A stretch of 64,000 nt of DNA. Origin: Chondrosia reniformis. Lineage: Eukaryota; Porifera; Demospongiae; Chondrillida; Chondrillidae. The stretch covers positions 10,168,001 through 10,232,000 of the forward strand of contig OX359190.1 of the NCBI GenBank assembly GCA_947172415.1, written 5' to 3'. Below, piece after piece: positions 32,277-44,900 of the stretch. The notes beneath the pieces were generated by a model. The model was not told where the DNA came from, searched no databases, and saw only the letters and a program-made list of their open reading frames with translations. The position numbers and the translations under genes are program-made. Each line of letters begins with the position of its first letter. Position 1 is the first letter of the stretch.

Positions 32277-35200
32277 ATGGCTCAAGGCGTGTCCGTGTCG
32301 AACAAGAGATCGGAACAGCCGTCGCCCTGTCAGCGACTCCTCGAAGGAATAAATTTGTGGATCTGGGAGGAAGTGAGTTTGTGTGAAATGCGCTGATCAC
32401 TATTACTATCACGACCAGTCAGTATGTAGCGATAAAGAGTTCAGTACGAACATTTCTTAATTTCTCATGAAGCAATCGTTACACTCGCTTGTTAAAAATC
32501 CCACATGAAAGGAATATAATATTATTATAATATTCGTATCATTGTTTGGTGATTGAATGTGTGTCAATTTACTTGTATTATCGAGCAGTTTCACTACTTG
32601 CAAACATACTTTTAATACTACTGTTCGCCTATATACATTTGATGGCTCGAATCGCGTTCCCCTTCCATACCGTCAGTGTGTTGTACAACTACAGTACCAG
32701 GCGCCCACTTACACCGCATAGTTACTCCTATATCGTGTGCGTAGAACATCTAAGAGTTGTTTGCGTACATCTCTACAAGATGCGGTGTGTTTACAGAATG
32801 ATTATTTGAAAGGAATTCCATTAACACCCTGTTTGGGTGGCGACGCCTCCATTTTCAAAATAGTTAAAATCATTAAATGTCCTCCACTATAACAGATATT
32901 TTGTGTTTTAGAAGATAGTACTAAATGTCTCAGCTGATTAGACTTGAAATGATAAGTGTTTCTAGGGAATGGAAAGCTCTTGTATATACGTATGTATACC
33001 ACGTATGATCTCAGCCTGTTACAGGGGAGTGTGAGGACGTAAGAATGTACTAACATACTTAAGACTATATAAAGATGACAGTTGGGAACATATAATTGAG
33101 GAAAACTTGTGGAAATCATTTACAACTTGAACATGAAAGATTTACATTTCCTCCCTTTAATGATAGAACATATTAAATTAGCTAACACACAACAACTGAA
33201 GTGTTGGTTGTAGTGACGAGTTGAATTAGCTGACACACAACAACTGAAGTGTTGGTTGTAGTGACGAGTTGAATTAGCTGACACACAACACCTGAAGTGT
33301 TGGTTGTAGTGTTAAATGAGTTGTCTCCTCCTCTGTAGAACGACGCTAGCAAGGTACCTCTGAAGAGGATATTTCGATGTGATGAGAATGCTTACTATTT
33401 GTCTGCCAGTAGTGATGACCCTAATAAGGTTAGGGTCACCCTCCTCACCCACACATCCACCCGGGACACGCCCACCCATGACACGCCCACTTTCCTTGTT
33501 GACCACTCATTTTTTTAAATTCTGCAGGAGATACTTTGGTGGGATGTAGCCTTAATAAGTGATGTCCGACAGGGAAAGATTAAGAGCAAGGTTGGATTGA
33601 GTGATACAATTCACAAATATCCACTAACTGTTGTGACCTTTGACCTTTAGAGTGACAAAGGGGACAAGTCTTTCTTTGACCCAGATTCTTCAGAAGATCC
33701 TCTGGAGGACAGAAGTTTGGTCATCATGTGCCGAAGGGACGGCCTACTGGCCTTTGATAAAGTGTACGTCCTCGCTGGTAACTTGGAGGATGCAGAGGTA
33801 TGTATGTGCATGACATTGAGAGAGGGTGTCAATGGCTTATTATTGTCAACTCCTTCCTTTGTAGGCATTCAAAAATGGAATTAATTATTTGGCTGGCAAT
33901 GTGTGTCTCCTCAATCTGTCAGCTTTGCAGTGTCTAAAGAAGCAGTGAGTGCACGCATGTCAGTGGAAAGGCCAAACTGTGTTTAATGTCTAATAATCAC
34001 TTCTCATTACACACCAACTGTAGGATTTCTGTTTGTACTGTCATTCTAATCAGTTGTATATATCCTCTCTTTGAACAGTTACGACCTATGTCTGCTGCAC
34101 TCAAATGGACATGGACAACTGCCACTAAAGAGGTTTGCAAACACTCTCACACCTGGGGTTGTCACGTGACCACACCCCCTGGATCACCTCTAGACCACAC
34201 CCCCTGGGTCACCTCTAGACCACACCCCCTGGATCACCTCTAGACCACACCCCCTGGGTCACCTCTAGACCACACCCCCTGGGTCACCTCTAGACCACAC
34301 CCCCTAGGGTCTCAATGGTTCATACCTCTCATCTGTCATATATAATTATGTATATGTTCTCATTGCTCATATATACAGTATTCGTCAGCTCTTTCGTGTG
34401 AAAGGCAGAGAGAATGATTGTCCAATTACCAACACTTTACAAGCTCGAGGCTTTCTCAAGTCCTCTGTAAGTTTATGTACCAGTTGATCTACGTACTTCA
34501 AATGAGCTGTAATGCAATAGGAAGTAGTGTAATCACACATTACACATACAATACGTACGTATGTACATACATTCAATGGTTTTGTTGCATTCAGGAGGAT
34601 GGTATGAAATTTATTCACTGCAAAGATTTTATGTTTGAACTGTTTATGGAGATTTACACAAAAGTGGTGAATCACCGAGGAGACGTTCAAGACATTTGTT
34701 CAAAGTTTAGCAAAAAAGGGAAAAACATCTACTTAGGAGCGGAGGAGTTCCACAAGTTTGTTACAGAGCAGCGATTCTCTGGTCAGCTACAAAATGAGAT
34801 TCTTGTTCCACCGCCCAAAATGGACGAAGTGTTGGCGCTCATTGACAAGTATGAACCTGGCAGAAACAGAACTGGCACCACTTGTAAGGTGATCTTGGTT
34901 ACCATGACAACATGTATTTCATATTCAATAACTCCCTTCAGCCCGCCTCACCCCAAGAGGCCTCCTTGAATATCTCCTGAGTGAGGAAAACCCTATAATT
35001 CCACTAAGTGAATTTGGGATCCACATGGATATGACAAAACCCCTCAACGACTACTTCATCAATAGCTCACACAATACATATCTCACAGGTATGTGGGCGT
35101 GTCCACCTCACAAGTGGGCGTGTCTGCCAACCTCCCCACCTCAACCCTTTTTCCTTCATGTGGTTCCGTTCCAGGCAACCAGCTAAAGTCAGCCAGCACT

Positions 35201-38200
35201 GTTGAGATGTACATCCAGGCGCTGTTGCTGGGTTGTCGGTGTATCGAACTCGACTGTTGGGTCTACAAGAGAGAGATAGTCATCACTCACGGAGGAACAC
35301 TGTGCACAAAGATTTACTTTAGAGTGAGTGATGTCTTTGGCCTGTATTATTTGTCACTGTCTGACTGAGGGAATCTGATTAATAGGATGTGTTGATGGCT
35401 ATCCGTGACTATGCCTTTGTCGCTAGCGACTATCCCGTCATTCTATCAATTGAGAATCATGTCAAAGGGTGAGTTGTGCAATACCATCATCTAATGACGC
35501 AACCACTAACCTACTATACGCCTGTACATGTGTAGAGAGGAGTTGCTGCAGTCAATGGCCAACCTGTACCATGTAATTCTGGGGGAGTACCTCTTGAAAG
35601 AGCCACTTACAGAATATCCTGTGAGTTGACCTGTAAAGTGTGTACATACGTAGCTGGTCCAATTGTTCATTTTAATCTCCTTTAATGAGCAGATTGAGCA
35701 GGGGCTTCCCCTCCCTCCACTGGACAAGCTCAAGAGGAAGATCATCATCAAAGATAAGATACGCAGACAAGCTAACACTTCGGACACTCTCCCACGTACG
35801 TGTGTCAGTTCAGCAGTTGGACCGTCTCCATCTTATCTCTCTCTTTCTCTCCAGTTAAGTCCCAACTTCCTTCCATTGATGAGGAGCTGCAGGATAGTGT
35901 CACCTTGGACAGGCAGAGGGGCATAAGTAGGCGTGGCAACTCCACCCTCATTAAGCACAACACCATCAACTCTATCAGTAGCATCACCTCGGAGGAAGAT
36001 GCAAGTGAAGTGGCCAGTATTGGGGAAAGCATTACCAGCGAAAGGTTTGAGGACAGTATCTTAGATGACCAATTTGGTGATGACATAAGTTACAATGAAC
36101 TGGTAAGTACAGTCATATGTATGTCACATGAACAGTACATGAGCATATGGGCATTAATTGTGTACATGTTTGTGGTTACTAGGCAACCAAGGTGAGACTG
36201 GTGAGTGAGGGAGAGGCTCTTATTAGTGGCCCAATAGTGGAGCTCTTAAATTACTGCACTGCTGTCAAGTTTGAGTCCTTTCAAGCTTCTGAGAATATGA
36301 ACAGTTCACGCCTCATGTCCTCCTTTGATGAGGACAAGGGTTTTACCCTTTTAAAGAACAGCCCTGTAGAGTTTGTCAAATATAACATGAGACAAAACAG
36401 TCGAGTATATCCTGCAGGAGCGCGCTTCAACTCCAGTAACTACATGCCTCAGGTGAGCCGTTATGTCACATGTTGTATATCTGAAAGGTACTTACGTATG
36501 TACATATGTTGTAAAATGTGTGACACATGATCCTAGTCTGTGGAAAGGTCAAAGGTCAGATATCATGTGTATTCGTGCATTCCTTACAAATGACTGTTTC
36601 CTATTCTGTTGAAAAGCCTTTGAAAGCACTTGTCAACACTTCCCATTGTCTGTAGGTGTACTGGAATGCAGGTTGTCAAATGGTTGCACTCAACTACCAA
36701 ACACCAGATCTTGCAATGCAACTCAATCTAGCTAAATTTGAATTCAATGGAAATTGTGGGTAAGTTGCAAGTTACATATCAGTCACATGCCAGTCACATG
36801 CCAGTCACATGTCAGTCACATGCCAGTCACATGTCAGTCACATGTCAGTCACATGTCAGTCACATGCCAGTCACATGCCAGTCACATGCCAGTCACATGA
36901 AAGCTGTGTTGCTCTATGAAGGTATCTACTGAAACCGGCAGTTTTGAGGATTACTCGACCTCAGCCATTCCACCCTTTGGTCAGAACTCCAATTGACAAT
37001 GTCACTCCAGTCAATCTATCCATCAAAGTACGTATACACATAACTTGGGTGCTGGTAACTAGATTTTAGGTGTACTCCTATTTCTGTAGATAGTTTCTGG
37101 TCAGTTCCTCTCTGAAGGAAGGGTCTTTGTTGAGGTGGAGTTGTTTGGTCTGGCGGCAGACACCTCCCGAAGAGCTCACAGGACAAAGCCCATGCCAGGC
37201 CCGCATCCCGTGTGGGGCATTGATGAGAAGGCTTTTGACTTTAAAAGGGTGAGTTGTACCGCTACTGAATCACTGATTCAAATGGAGACACTACTGTTCA
37301 TTTCCTCAGATTATTGTACCAGAGTTAGCTTTGCTACGCTTTTCAGTTTTTGATGAGAACAATCAGTTTGTTGGTCAGCGAACGCTTCCAGTGTACTCTG
37401 TGAATGCCGGCTACAGACATATTGTTCTGCGTGACAAGTGGAACCAGGTGCTTGGACTGTCCACTCTCTTTGTGCACATCACCTCCAAAATATACGTTCC
37501 TGATCAGTGGGGAGGTGCGTGCATGAGTACATATCGGGTTGTAACTATTACGCAATATAGACCACACCCCTTTACTGCTGTGGTCAACTCTGTGTGTAGA
37601 GGCTGTCGAGGCTCTAATGGATCCAATTTCTCACATGAAGAAGCAGTTGAGGAGTCTAATGGAAGACATTCAAGAAGAGGAACTGGAATTGGCAATGAAA
37701 AATCCACATTTGAAGGTCCATTTATTGTCTGTATTTGGAATATACATAGGTATACGTATATAAATGCGTTTCCATGGTAACCATGCAGGTGCTACAGAGA
37801 GACTCCCTGATCAAGGAGCTGAACCTTCCTCCGGAGATGATGACATTTGGCACATTTGGTACATTGAAGCCCGCGAAACCTCCAGAGAGTCTTCCTCGTA
37901 TGTCTGCTCATCTGAGACGTGGTGTTTCAATATATGTTGTGTCTCTTCCTTAAATTGAGTGTTCCATTTTAGCTGTTTTGGAGCAAGCTCGCAGCAGAGA
38001 GCAACCAGGGGCCACTGGGTTTAACAACCCCTCCATCAAGCATGATAAACAAGTAATTGAATTGGAAAAGAAAATGAAACAGGCCGACTCAAAGATAAGA
38101 AAGAACATTGAGGAAGTATGTATGTCTCCTGTGAAAGGACTTTGTCTCATTGGATCAAGTATTGACATGTTTACATCTGTAACCATAGAAACAGACCAAG

Positions 38201-39107
38201 GCAAGAAAGAAGCTTGATAAGCAGATATCAAAGTCCTCTAGTGAGAAGAGGGAAATGTTGGTGGAAGAGAAGGATGCGAAACTAAAAGAATTGGGAAATA
38301 TTTTAGAAAGAAAGCAATTGTTGTCAAAGGGGAAATTTGAGGAGAAAGTAAAGCATTTCTTTAACATTTGTGAAATTACATAAATTTATACGTAACTTTG
38401 ACATCTTGCAGATCTTTAAAACAAAGAAGAATCTGATGGACAAGATTCATAAGAGCGAAAGTTTAGAACTGGAAAGCAAACACAAGGCAGAGATTTCCAA
38501 ACTAAGCCACCAAACATCGGCTATTGCCACTACAGTCAAGGCAGGCCAATCACAGTAAGACGTTGGTGCATACATTTACCAGAGACTGTGGTCATTGCAG
38601 ACTGTCCATCTCTGCAGACATGACATCAGTGAATATGCCTACAATAAGTTTACTCGCTGGAAACAAGACATTGACAAGATTCACAGGCGGGAGAAGGAAG
38701 CCTGGAGATTGAGCAAAGAGAGAGCTTTGGAACATGCTGAGAGGGAAAGACCTATTAATAGGAATGTTAGTGAATGCATCTGTTAACCCACCCACCAGTA
38801 CAGCCATTCATCTGTCCATCCGTTAACCCCCCTACCAATCCACCCACTCATCCTTCCATCCATTTAGGAGCTAAGTAAAATGAGCAATGGAGCAGTTACA
38901 GCAGAAGATGAGTTTCAAATAACTTCTCCCCCAAAAGTGGGTGTTTCAGCAGACCTTTCCAACCCACAATCAGAATCCACTCCCACAGACAAACCTCCAC
39001 AAGACTCTTCCACTGATGACCGTGGAGTTGGAACTGGTCCAGAAGATGTTCATAACAACAGCCAACAAGGCAAAAAGAGATTTGTTAAAATTGAAATACC
39101 AGACTAA
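32277..39107 (+). CDS. PLCB: Phospholipase C-beta
   Basis: About 26 exons, from ATG at 32277 ([20 protein letters not shown]) to stop at 39107, roughly 1,190 residues. Order: PH domain ([17 protein letters not shown]), EF-hand region (34600-34890), X catalytic half with SSHNTYLTG (~35050) and VITHGGTL (~35280), an acidic Ser-rich X/Y linker (35850-36100), Y half ([11 protein letters not shown] to [15 protein letters not shown]), C2 domain ([20 protein letters not shown] to IYVPDQWG), then the long Lys/Glu-rich coiled-coil C-terminal domain diagnostic of the beta class. It hydrolyses PIP2 to IP3 and diacylglycerol downstream of Gq. Both catalytic His motifs are intact. The final charged tail is Pro/Ser-rich. 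Confidence 0.94.
33173..33313. repeat. ~48-bp repeat in PLC-beta intron 1
   Basis: Three copies of a unit containing CACACAACAACTGAAGTGTT, itself partly self-complementary. The last ends near the acceptor of exon 2. Confidence 0.9.
34172..34311. repeat. 25-bp repeat (GACCACACCCCCTGGGTCAC)
   Basis: About five and a half copies within a PLC-beta intron. Confidence 0.93.
36774..36900. repeat. ~10-bp repeat (CAGTCACATG)
   Basis: About twelve copies, alternating CATGCCAGT and CATGTCAGT, inside a short PLC-beta intron. Confidence 0.93.
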
Positions 39108-39200
39108 TGACATTTTTAGTTCAAATACACATTTGTTAACTAATCTATACGTCATCGTAGTCTACCAACCATTTTTGATATTCTGTACATTATTGTAATA

Positions 39201-39221
39201 CATATATATATATATATATAA
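39201..39221. repeat. (TA)n microsatellite
   Basis: About ten TA units in the PLC-beta 3' flank, in the 200-bp gap between convergent stop codons. Confidence 0.9.
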
Positions 39222-39307
39222 ACTGTATACGTATGTTTATACTGAATGTGCATAAGTAAGTATATACTAAAGAAATGTATTAAAAGTCTTTTATGACCAA
39301 TGTAAGG

Positions 39308-41900
39308 TCAGGGTGTGTCCTTGGTTGGTGAAAAGGCAGATGATAATCTTGGCTGTGTCCTCTCAATTTCAGCTATTTCTGGTGCCTGATCCTCCACAAC
39401 CAGTGACTGTGACTTGGTCATACGACTGGATCTGGCAGATGCCTGTGGCAGGAGTATATACCATTGAGAGGCAGTACCAATGAACAAATCTGCTCACTTA
39501 CATTCTCGATATGTATAGATGGATCGAGAAGGGCCTTGTACACTTTTATTGGCAAAGGTTGGGCACGACCCTGAGTTCCAACCAATTGCTTTCTCATACC
39601 TGCAGTGGAAAGACAGCACTAACACCCTCTGTATAAGAGACAGCAGCCTTGTCCTACCTGGCCGCATCTTTCCAGCATTTCCTCTGTGTTTCCTCTTCTT
39701 GAGTGAGTCAAACCCTTCTGGGTATGGCTCTGCCACTCTGACTGCATGCGCTGGGGAGATACCTGCTGGAACTGAAGGGGACTTGGCAAGGACCTTTTTA
39801 TGCACTACACGGAGAGGGGATGGCTACATAATCTGAAGGATGTAGGAATGGAGTGATTAGAGTGAGTATGGGAGTGGCAGTGATACAAGTAAGTATGGGA
39901 GTGGCAGTGATACAAGTAAGTATGGGAGTGGCAGTGATACAAGTAAGTATGGGAGTGGCAGTGATACAAGTAAGTATGGGAGTGGCAGTGATACAAGTAA
40001 GTATTGGAGTGGCTACCACTTACAAGGGTGTCCATCAACTTCTTCCAATTGTTTTGGTTCTTGAAAGGCAGGTTGTTCAAAGGTTTCATAATCACTTGGC
40101 TGCACTGCAGATCCCTTCTGATGTTTGGTGATCATTTTAGTGAAGTGCCGCAAACTCTTTTGGTTACTCAAGTTCTGCTTGCCTCTAACAATCTCATTGG
40201 TCACATGACGTCCCACTTCCTGCGCTGCCTTTATCCTACTCTCCAGCTCCAGACGACACTCCTGAAGGGTCATTTCAGCAACTGGAGTGTTGTTGATCTC
40301 TGTGGCCTGTGTGTACATGCTGCCAGCACTTAGAGATTGATTGAGTGGAGTATGCTGATTGTGTATTTTGTGTATCGTCTGCTCCACTGCCATGTCTCTC
40401 TCAGCCTTTGGCAGCCACACCTGATGGGACATTCCATCTTGCAAATACAAGCTTTTATACTTACTTCTGCCACGCCTGCAGGCCACAGTGCGGGGAGGTC
40501 CCTGGTTAACCCTACCCCCCTCCCCTTTGCCATGTTGACTAGGCCTACCTCCAACCCTTGGTGGGCGGGGACTGATGGCAGGATGATCTGAGACAGGTCT
40601 CAATGTAGGCTCTTTGTCAGTAGAGGAATGCCTCATGGGGACTTCCCTATCATTAGTGGAAAGTGCCACTGGGCCTTGGTGTTCGTTTGCTATGCTAACT
40701 TTTCTTTTATTCTTCTCTGGAATGATTGAGGTGGGTGTGGCTGGAATAGGTGAGGTGGGCGTGGTTGGGATGGGTGAGGTGGGCGTGGTTGGGATGGGTG
40801 AGGTGGGCGTGGTTGGGATGGGTGAGGTGGGCGTGGTTGGAATGGCCATGTTTGGGGTGGGCGTGGATATAGCCCGTATGTCTGTAGACTGTTGTTCAAA
40901 ATTAGTGTAATCCACTTCCTCTATGCCGTAGAGAGGTATGGTGGGGTGGAGGTTTCGTCCTTCAGAGGATTCCATTATGAGGGGCAGCTGCTGAGGAGCA
41001 TCTTGCTCTTCATCACTGAACACTCCAAATGACTCATCTAGATATTCTAGGTAAGGTGTGGCAAGAGGGAGGGAATGGGAGGGTTGCTATGAATTATCAG
41101 AGTGATATGCAAACCACAAGTAATCATTCACAAACATCAATAAGGTAAAAAGGGAGAAAGAAAGAGGCAATCAAACCCAGGACAGCTGGTTATGACCACC
41201 AGTGCTCGGCCACTGAGCTACAATTGCCACAATAGTACTTCATTCATGTTTCCCCTCTTATACTAACTACAAATAAGTAATTTAGTCAGTATTCACCCTA
41301 ATTAGTGGTGACTTCATTTATCAGAAGAAGCTGATAACCAGAGAACTGAGATCAGAAAGAGAATGCATACTTTACCATTACCGAGCAATTGCTCATCCTC
41401 TCCTCCGCTATCCAACTCATCTGCAGTGGACAGGCCATCTTCAGTGACAGTCAAATCATCTTCAGAAGCAACAGGAGTCAGGTTTTGAGCGTGGGTGTAC
41501 ATCTTTGGCAAGGTGTCTTTGATTAAACTGGGTCTACATCACAAACAGGACTTGGGTCTCATGACATTTACAGCATATTCACAAGTGATTACCTCGCTTC
41601 CCTGCTTCTGGATGCCAGTGATCCCATTTCAGTTTCATTAAGTTTGGTTTGGGAATGTCTTGACAGCATTCTCTCCCTCTCCTCCCTTGTCTGACACCTG
41701 ACCCTATCAAAAGAGATGGCAGAGGAAGTTGGAGACATATCAGGTGCACTTGTAGAACCCACTTTGCTTGTGCTTGCAGCTGCTTCACTAGTAGGAACAG
41801 ATTGGTGTGTCTGAGGGCCATTGCAACGACAGAGGCACACAGAAAGAACAGGGTCATGCACAACAAAATCTGAAGAGGAAACAATGCATGTCACATGCAT
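39308..41900 (-). CDS. Unrecognised protein with IPTTPTSP repeats
   Basis: Exons in phase: 41593-41900, 41376-41533, 40024-41046, 39658-39804, 39502-39599 and 39308-39442, 622 residues if it starts at the ATG at 41900. Visible parts: a Ser/Thr-rich N-terminal region, an acidic segment (ADELDSGGEDEQLLGNG), a coding 24-bp repeat giving about five copies of IPTTPTSP (40731-40850), a basic stretch (ACRRGRSKYKSLYLQDG), and a likely helical part (MTLQECRLELESRIKAAQEV). I do not recognise a domain. The first exon overlaps the last exon of the ABCG fusion gene in another frame, so the start is uncertain; it could instead be a tail of that gene. An intron between 41046 and 41376 holds a SINE. Confidence 0.6.
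39845..40016. repeat. 27-bp repeat (AAGTATGGGAGTGGCAGTGA)
   Basis: Six copies in an intron of the Pro/Thr-repeat gene, starting about ten bases past the donor. On the transcript strand each copy ends in ACTTACTTG. Confidence 0.93.
40729..40852 (-). repeat. 24-bp coding repeat encoding IPTTPTSP
   Basis: About five copies in frame within the 40024-41046 exon. Copies are nearly identical in DNA, so the array is young or homogenised. Confidence 0.92.
41150..41278 (-). mobile_element. tRNA-derived SINE, copy 2
   Basis: Reverse-strand copy of the element at 20218. On the minus strand it reads box A TAGCTCAGTGGCCGAGC (41210-41220 covers its core), hairpin CTGGTGGTCATAACCAG, and box B GGGTTTGATTGCC (41166-41178), close to the pol III consensus GGTTCGANTCC. 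A T-rich pyrimidine tail follows. Inserted in an intron. Confidence 0.75.
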
Positions 41901-44900
41901 GTCACATGACTAGGGTGGGAAGATGACATACTAGAATATTAAGGTAAGGATTTATTTGGTCAAATTGAAATTGTCTCAGAATATAATCACCAGATCCAAT
42001 GTAACATTCCAGTTCTGATTTTGTACAATTATTGTTAAAGTTTGACAACAGAATGTAAGCAGTAGATGAGAAGCCATAAAAGTTTGGATTGATATAAAAC
42101 AGCCAGCAATACCTAATAAGGAAGAAATATATGATAAATTTAGGATACCCATGCATAACTTTGGAAACTGACCAAGGAGGCATTTGGCCAATAGGAACAA
42201 AAAATCCACTGGCAAATCCAGCCACTGCCGAAATTACAGGAGACAGTCTGATAGCGTAAGTGGGGAAACCAGTTATGACAAAGAGCAGCAAAGCTATCCA
42301 TGTCTGATTGAGTGCAAGGTTCACAAGAACTAGCTGCAAGAACACCAGCAGGTTATACTGGTCCTCCCGCATGGCCTGGGAAGGAACAGGACAGCCATAT
42401 TAGTACACATACGTAGACTCTGTATAGAGGATTACATATAAAACTTACTAGTAGGTATAAAATGGCAGCACAGAGAATAACTGGTATGAAGGCTAGAGTA
42501 ACAAAACGAGTAAAACCCTGTACAATGAGATCATAAGCCCAGCCCACTCCATCCATATGCTCTATCTTGTACAGTGCTAGGGTCTTGTCATAGTATAAGT
42601 GCATTATTGGAAACATGAAGAGGGCACTAGCAACTGAGTAGACACAGAAACCAGACACCACTAGGAATGCACTCTCTGTGTTCAGGTAAACTGTACCTAT
42701 AGCAAAGAGAGCAGGGTCACATGATCACCATGTGATCATCATGTGATCATTAGTCTATTTACCAAGGAGTGTTCCATAGATGATAAAGATGGCAGGAAGA
42801 TAGGCAAGTTGTGGGAAGGAAGCTCTCTTTGCTGCCCGAGCCTCAAAAGCAGACAACCTGGAGATTACATTGGCCCCCCCACGACCAAGCGGGCTGAAAG
42901 TACAACATATAGAGAGAGGAAGACCTCAACAGCTGGTAATATACAGCAGTTAACTCGGACCAACCTTCCTCCATCGGTTGACTCCTTTCGACTTATGGAT
43001 ATGTTGGCATCCTTGGTGGCAGCGTTAATTGCTCTTCTAACCCACTTGGGCTCTCTGGACTGATTGTAGTGCTCAATCAGAATGTTGCGAAATTTGTGGT
43101 TTCCCAACATATCCACAATAATGTCTAAAAAAACAAGTTAACAGCCCAGGGGCCTCTAAATGTCTCTCTCCAAGTGGTAGTCTCATCCCCATCCCCAACT
43201 TCCACAAGAATGGCTGACGCCTTGGAAGGTTGAGTCTGGGGACTATTTGCATATTCCTTGGCGATGATTGTGCAATATCACATGATGGGCATATACATAC
43301 GATACATGTGACTTGCATGTATCTGCAATCTGATTAGAGTCTGCGGATTGCCAGACTCTGCCAAGAAAAATGCACATAGTTCCCAGACCCATCTTCCACA
43401 CCTTAGAAAATGGCGGCCGGAAGTTGGGGATGGGTAGGAGACTATCCAAGTGGATCAACTAATAGCTCAGGGCCACTACTAACCAGCAGGGTTTTGATCC
43501 TCCAATCCTGGAATGACTTGATTCTTTGATGCAAACTTTCGCTTCAAAGCCATTGTGCACACTTCATAGGCTTGGGAAGGCTGCCCAAAGTAGGCCACCT
43601 ATAGTAAAACACTTTCTCTAAAATACTAGAATATACTAGAGTATTCAGAGTTTTACTGACCTGTCCCTCGCATAGAAATACAATCTTATGAAACATGTGA
43701 AATATCTCTAGTCTGGGCTGGTGAATTGTAAGAATAATAGTTCGCTTTGACTTGCTGAGTTGGTTCAACATTCCAAGGAGATCAAACGAGGCGTTGGCAT
43801 CCAGACCCGAGGTTGGCTCATCCAGTACCAGCACCTGTTAAGCAGACTGTCAGTGTCAAGACTGACCAGAACACACGTGTCTTACTTGTGGCTCCCTGAG
43901 GAGCTGAATGGCAATTGAGAGCTTCCTCTTTTGCCCCCCACTCAAGCCAGGTCCAAAACTGTTGCCCACTTTGACGTCTGCTTTCTCGTGGAGCTGGACT
44001 ACATGAAGTATCTTTTCAACTCTGTCAAATATTTGAGTCAAACTGAGTGACTTGGGCAGTCTCAGTTGAGCAGCTAAAGTCAAGTTCTCTCGAACAGTTA
44101 GTTCTTCATAAAACGGAAAGGTCAACTGCATCAGGTAACCTAGCAACAGAAAACAATAGCATACAATATACTGTACTGTTAAAGTTATACTATACTACAT
44201 ATATACTTAGGTATACATACAATTACCACTTGTATACCTGTCACTTTATTGTAGTCCTTGCGGATGTAGTCGAGGTCATATCCATTGATGAGCACCTCTC
44301 CCTGGATACATGGCACAAGTGTCACATGACCACATGTACAAGTACACACACAAACACACTTCAATCTGTCCAGTTGTGCGTCGTCCTGTCAGTATATCCA
44401 AGAGGGTAGTCTTGCCACAGCCTGAGAGTGCAGAAAAACTTTGACCTTTAACCTCTACACCTGCTACCCACTGAGGTCTACCTACCAGATGGTCCCATGA
44501 TGGCCACCAACTCCCCGGGGTTGAAATACAAGGAGACATTTTTTAGGATGGTCTATTCACAGAACAGAAACAAATACACAATAGTTATAAGATTGTCTTG
44601 AAAAAGGTGCTTACTTGCTTCTTCTTGGAGAGGGTAGCTTCCACTCTTGACACAGTAGATGATGACCTTATTTGGGCAACTGAGGCACCGACATAATTAC
44701 GAGCCAGTTTTATGGAAGTCTAACAATTTGAATAAATGTCTTGAAATATATATTAAAACAGCAGCCCTGGGCTCTTACTTGGGTTTGGGACCTAGTTAAA
44801 CCTCTTGCTGGACGTCCTGTACCTAGTCCATTTGTAAGAGAAATTTTAGAAGTTGAATTCAGAGTGGAATGATCAGATGCTTCGATTGACTTCTCCAAAT

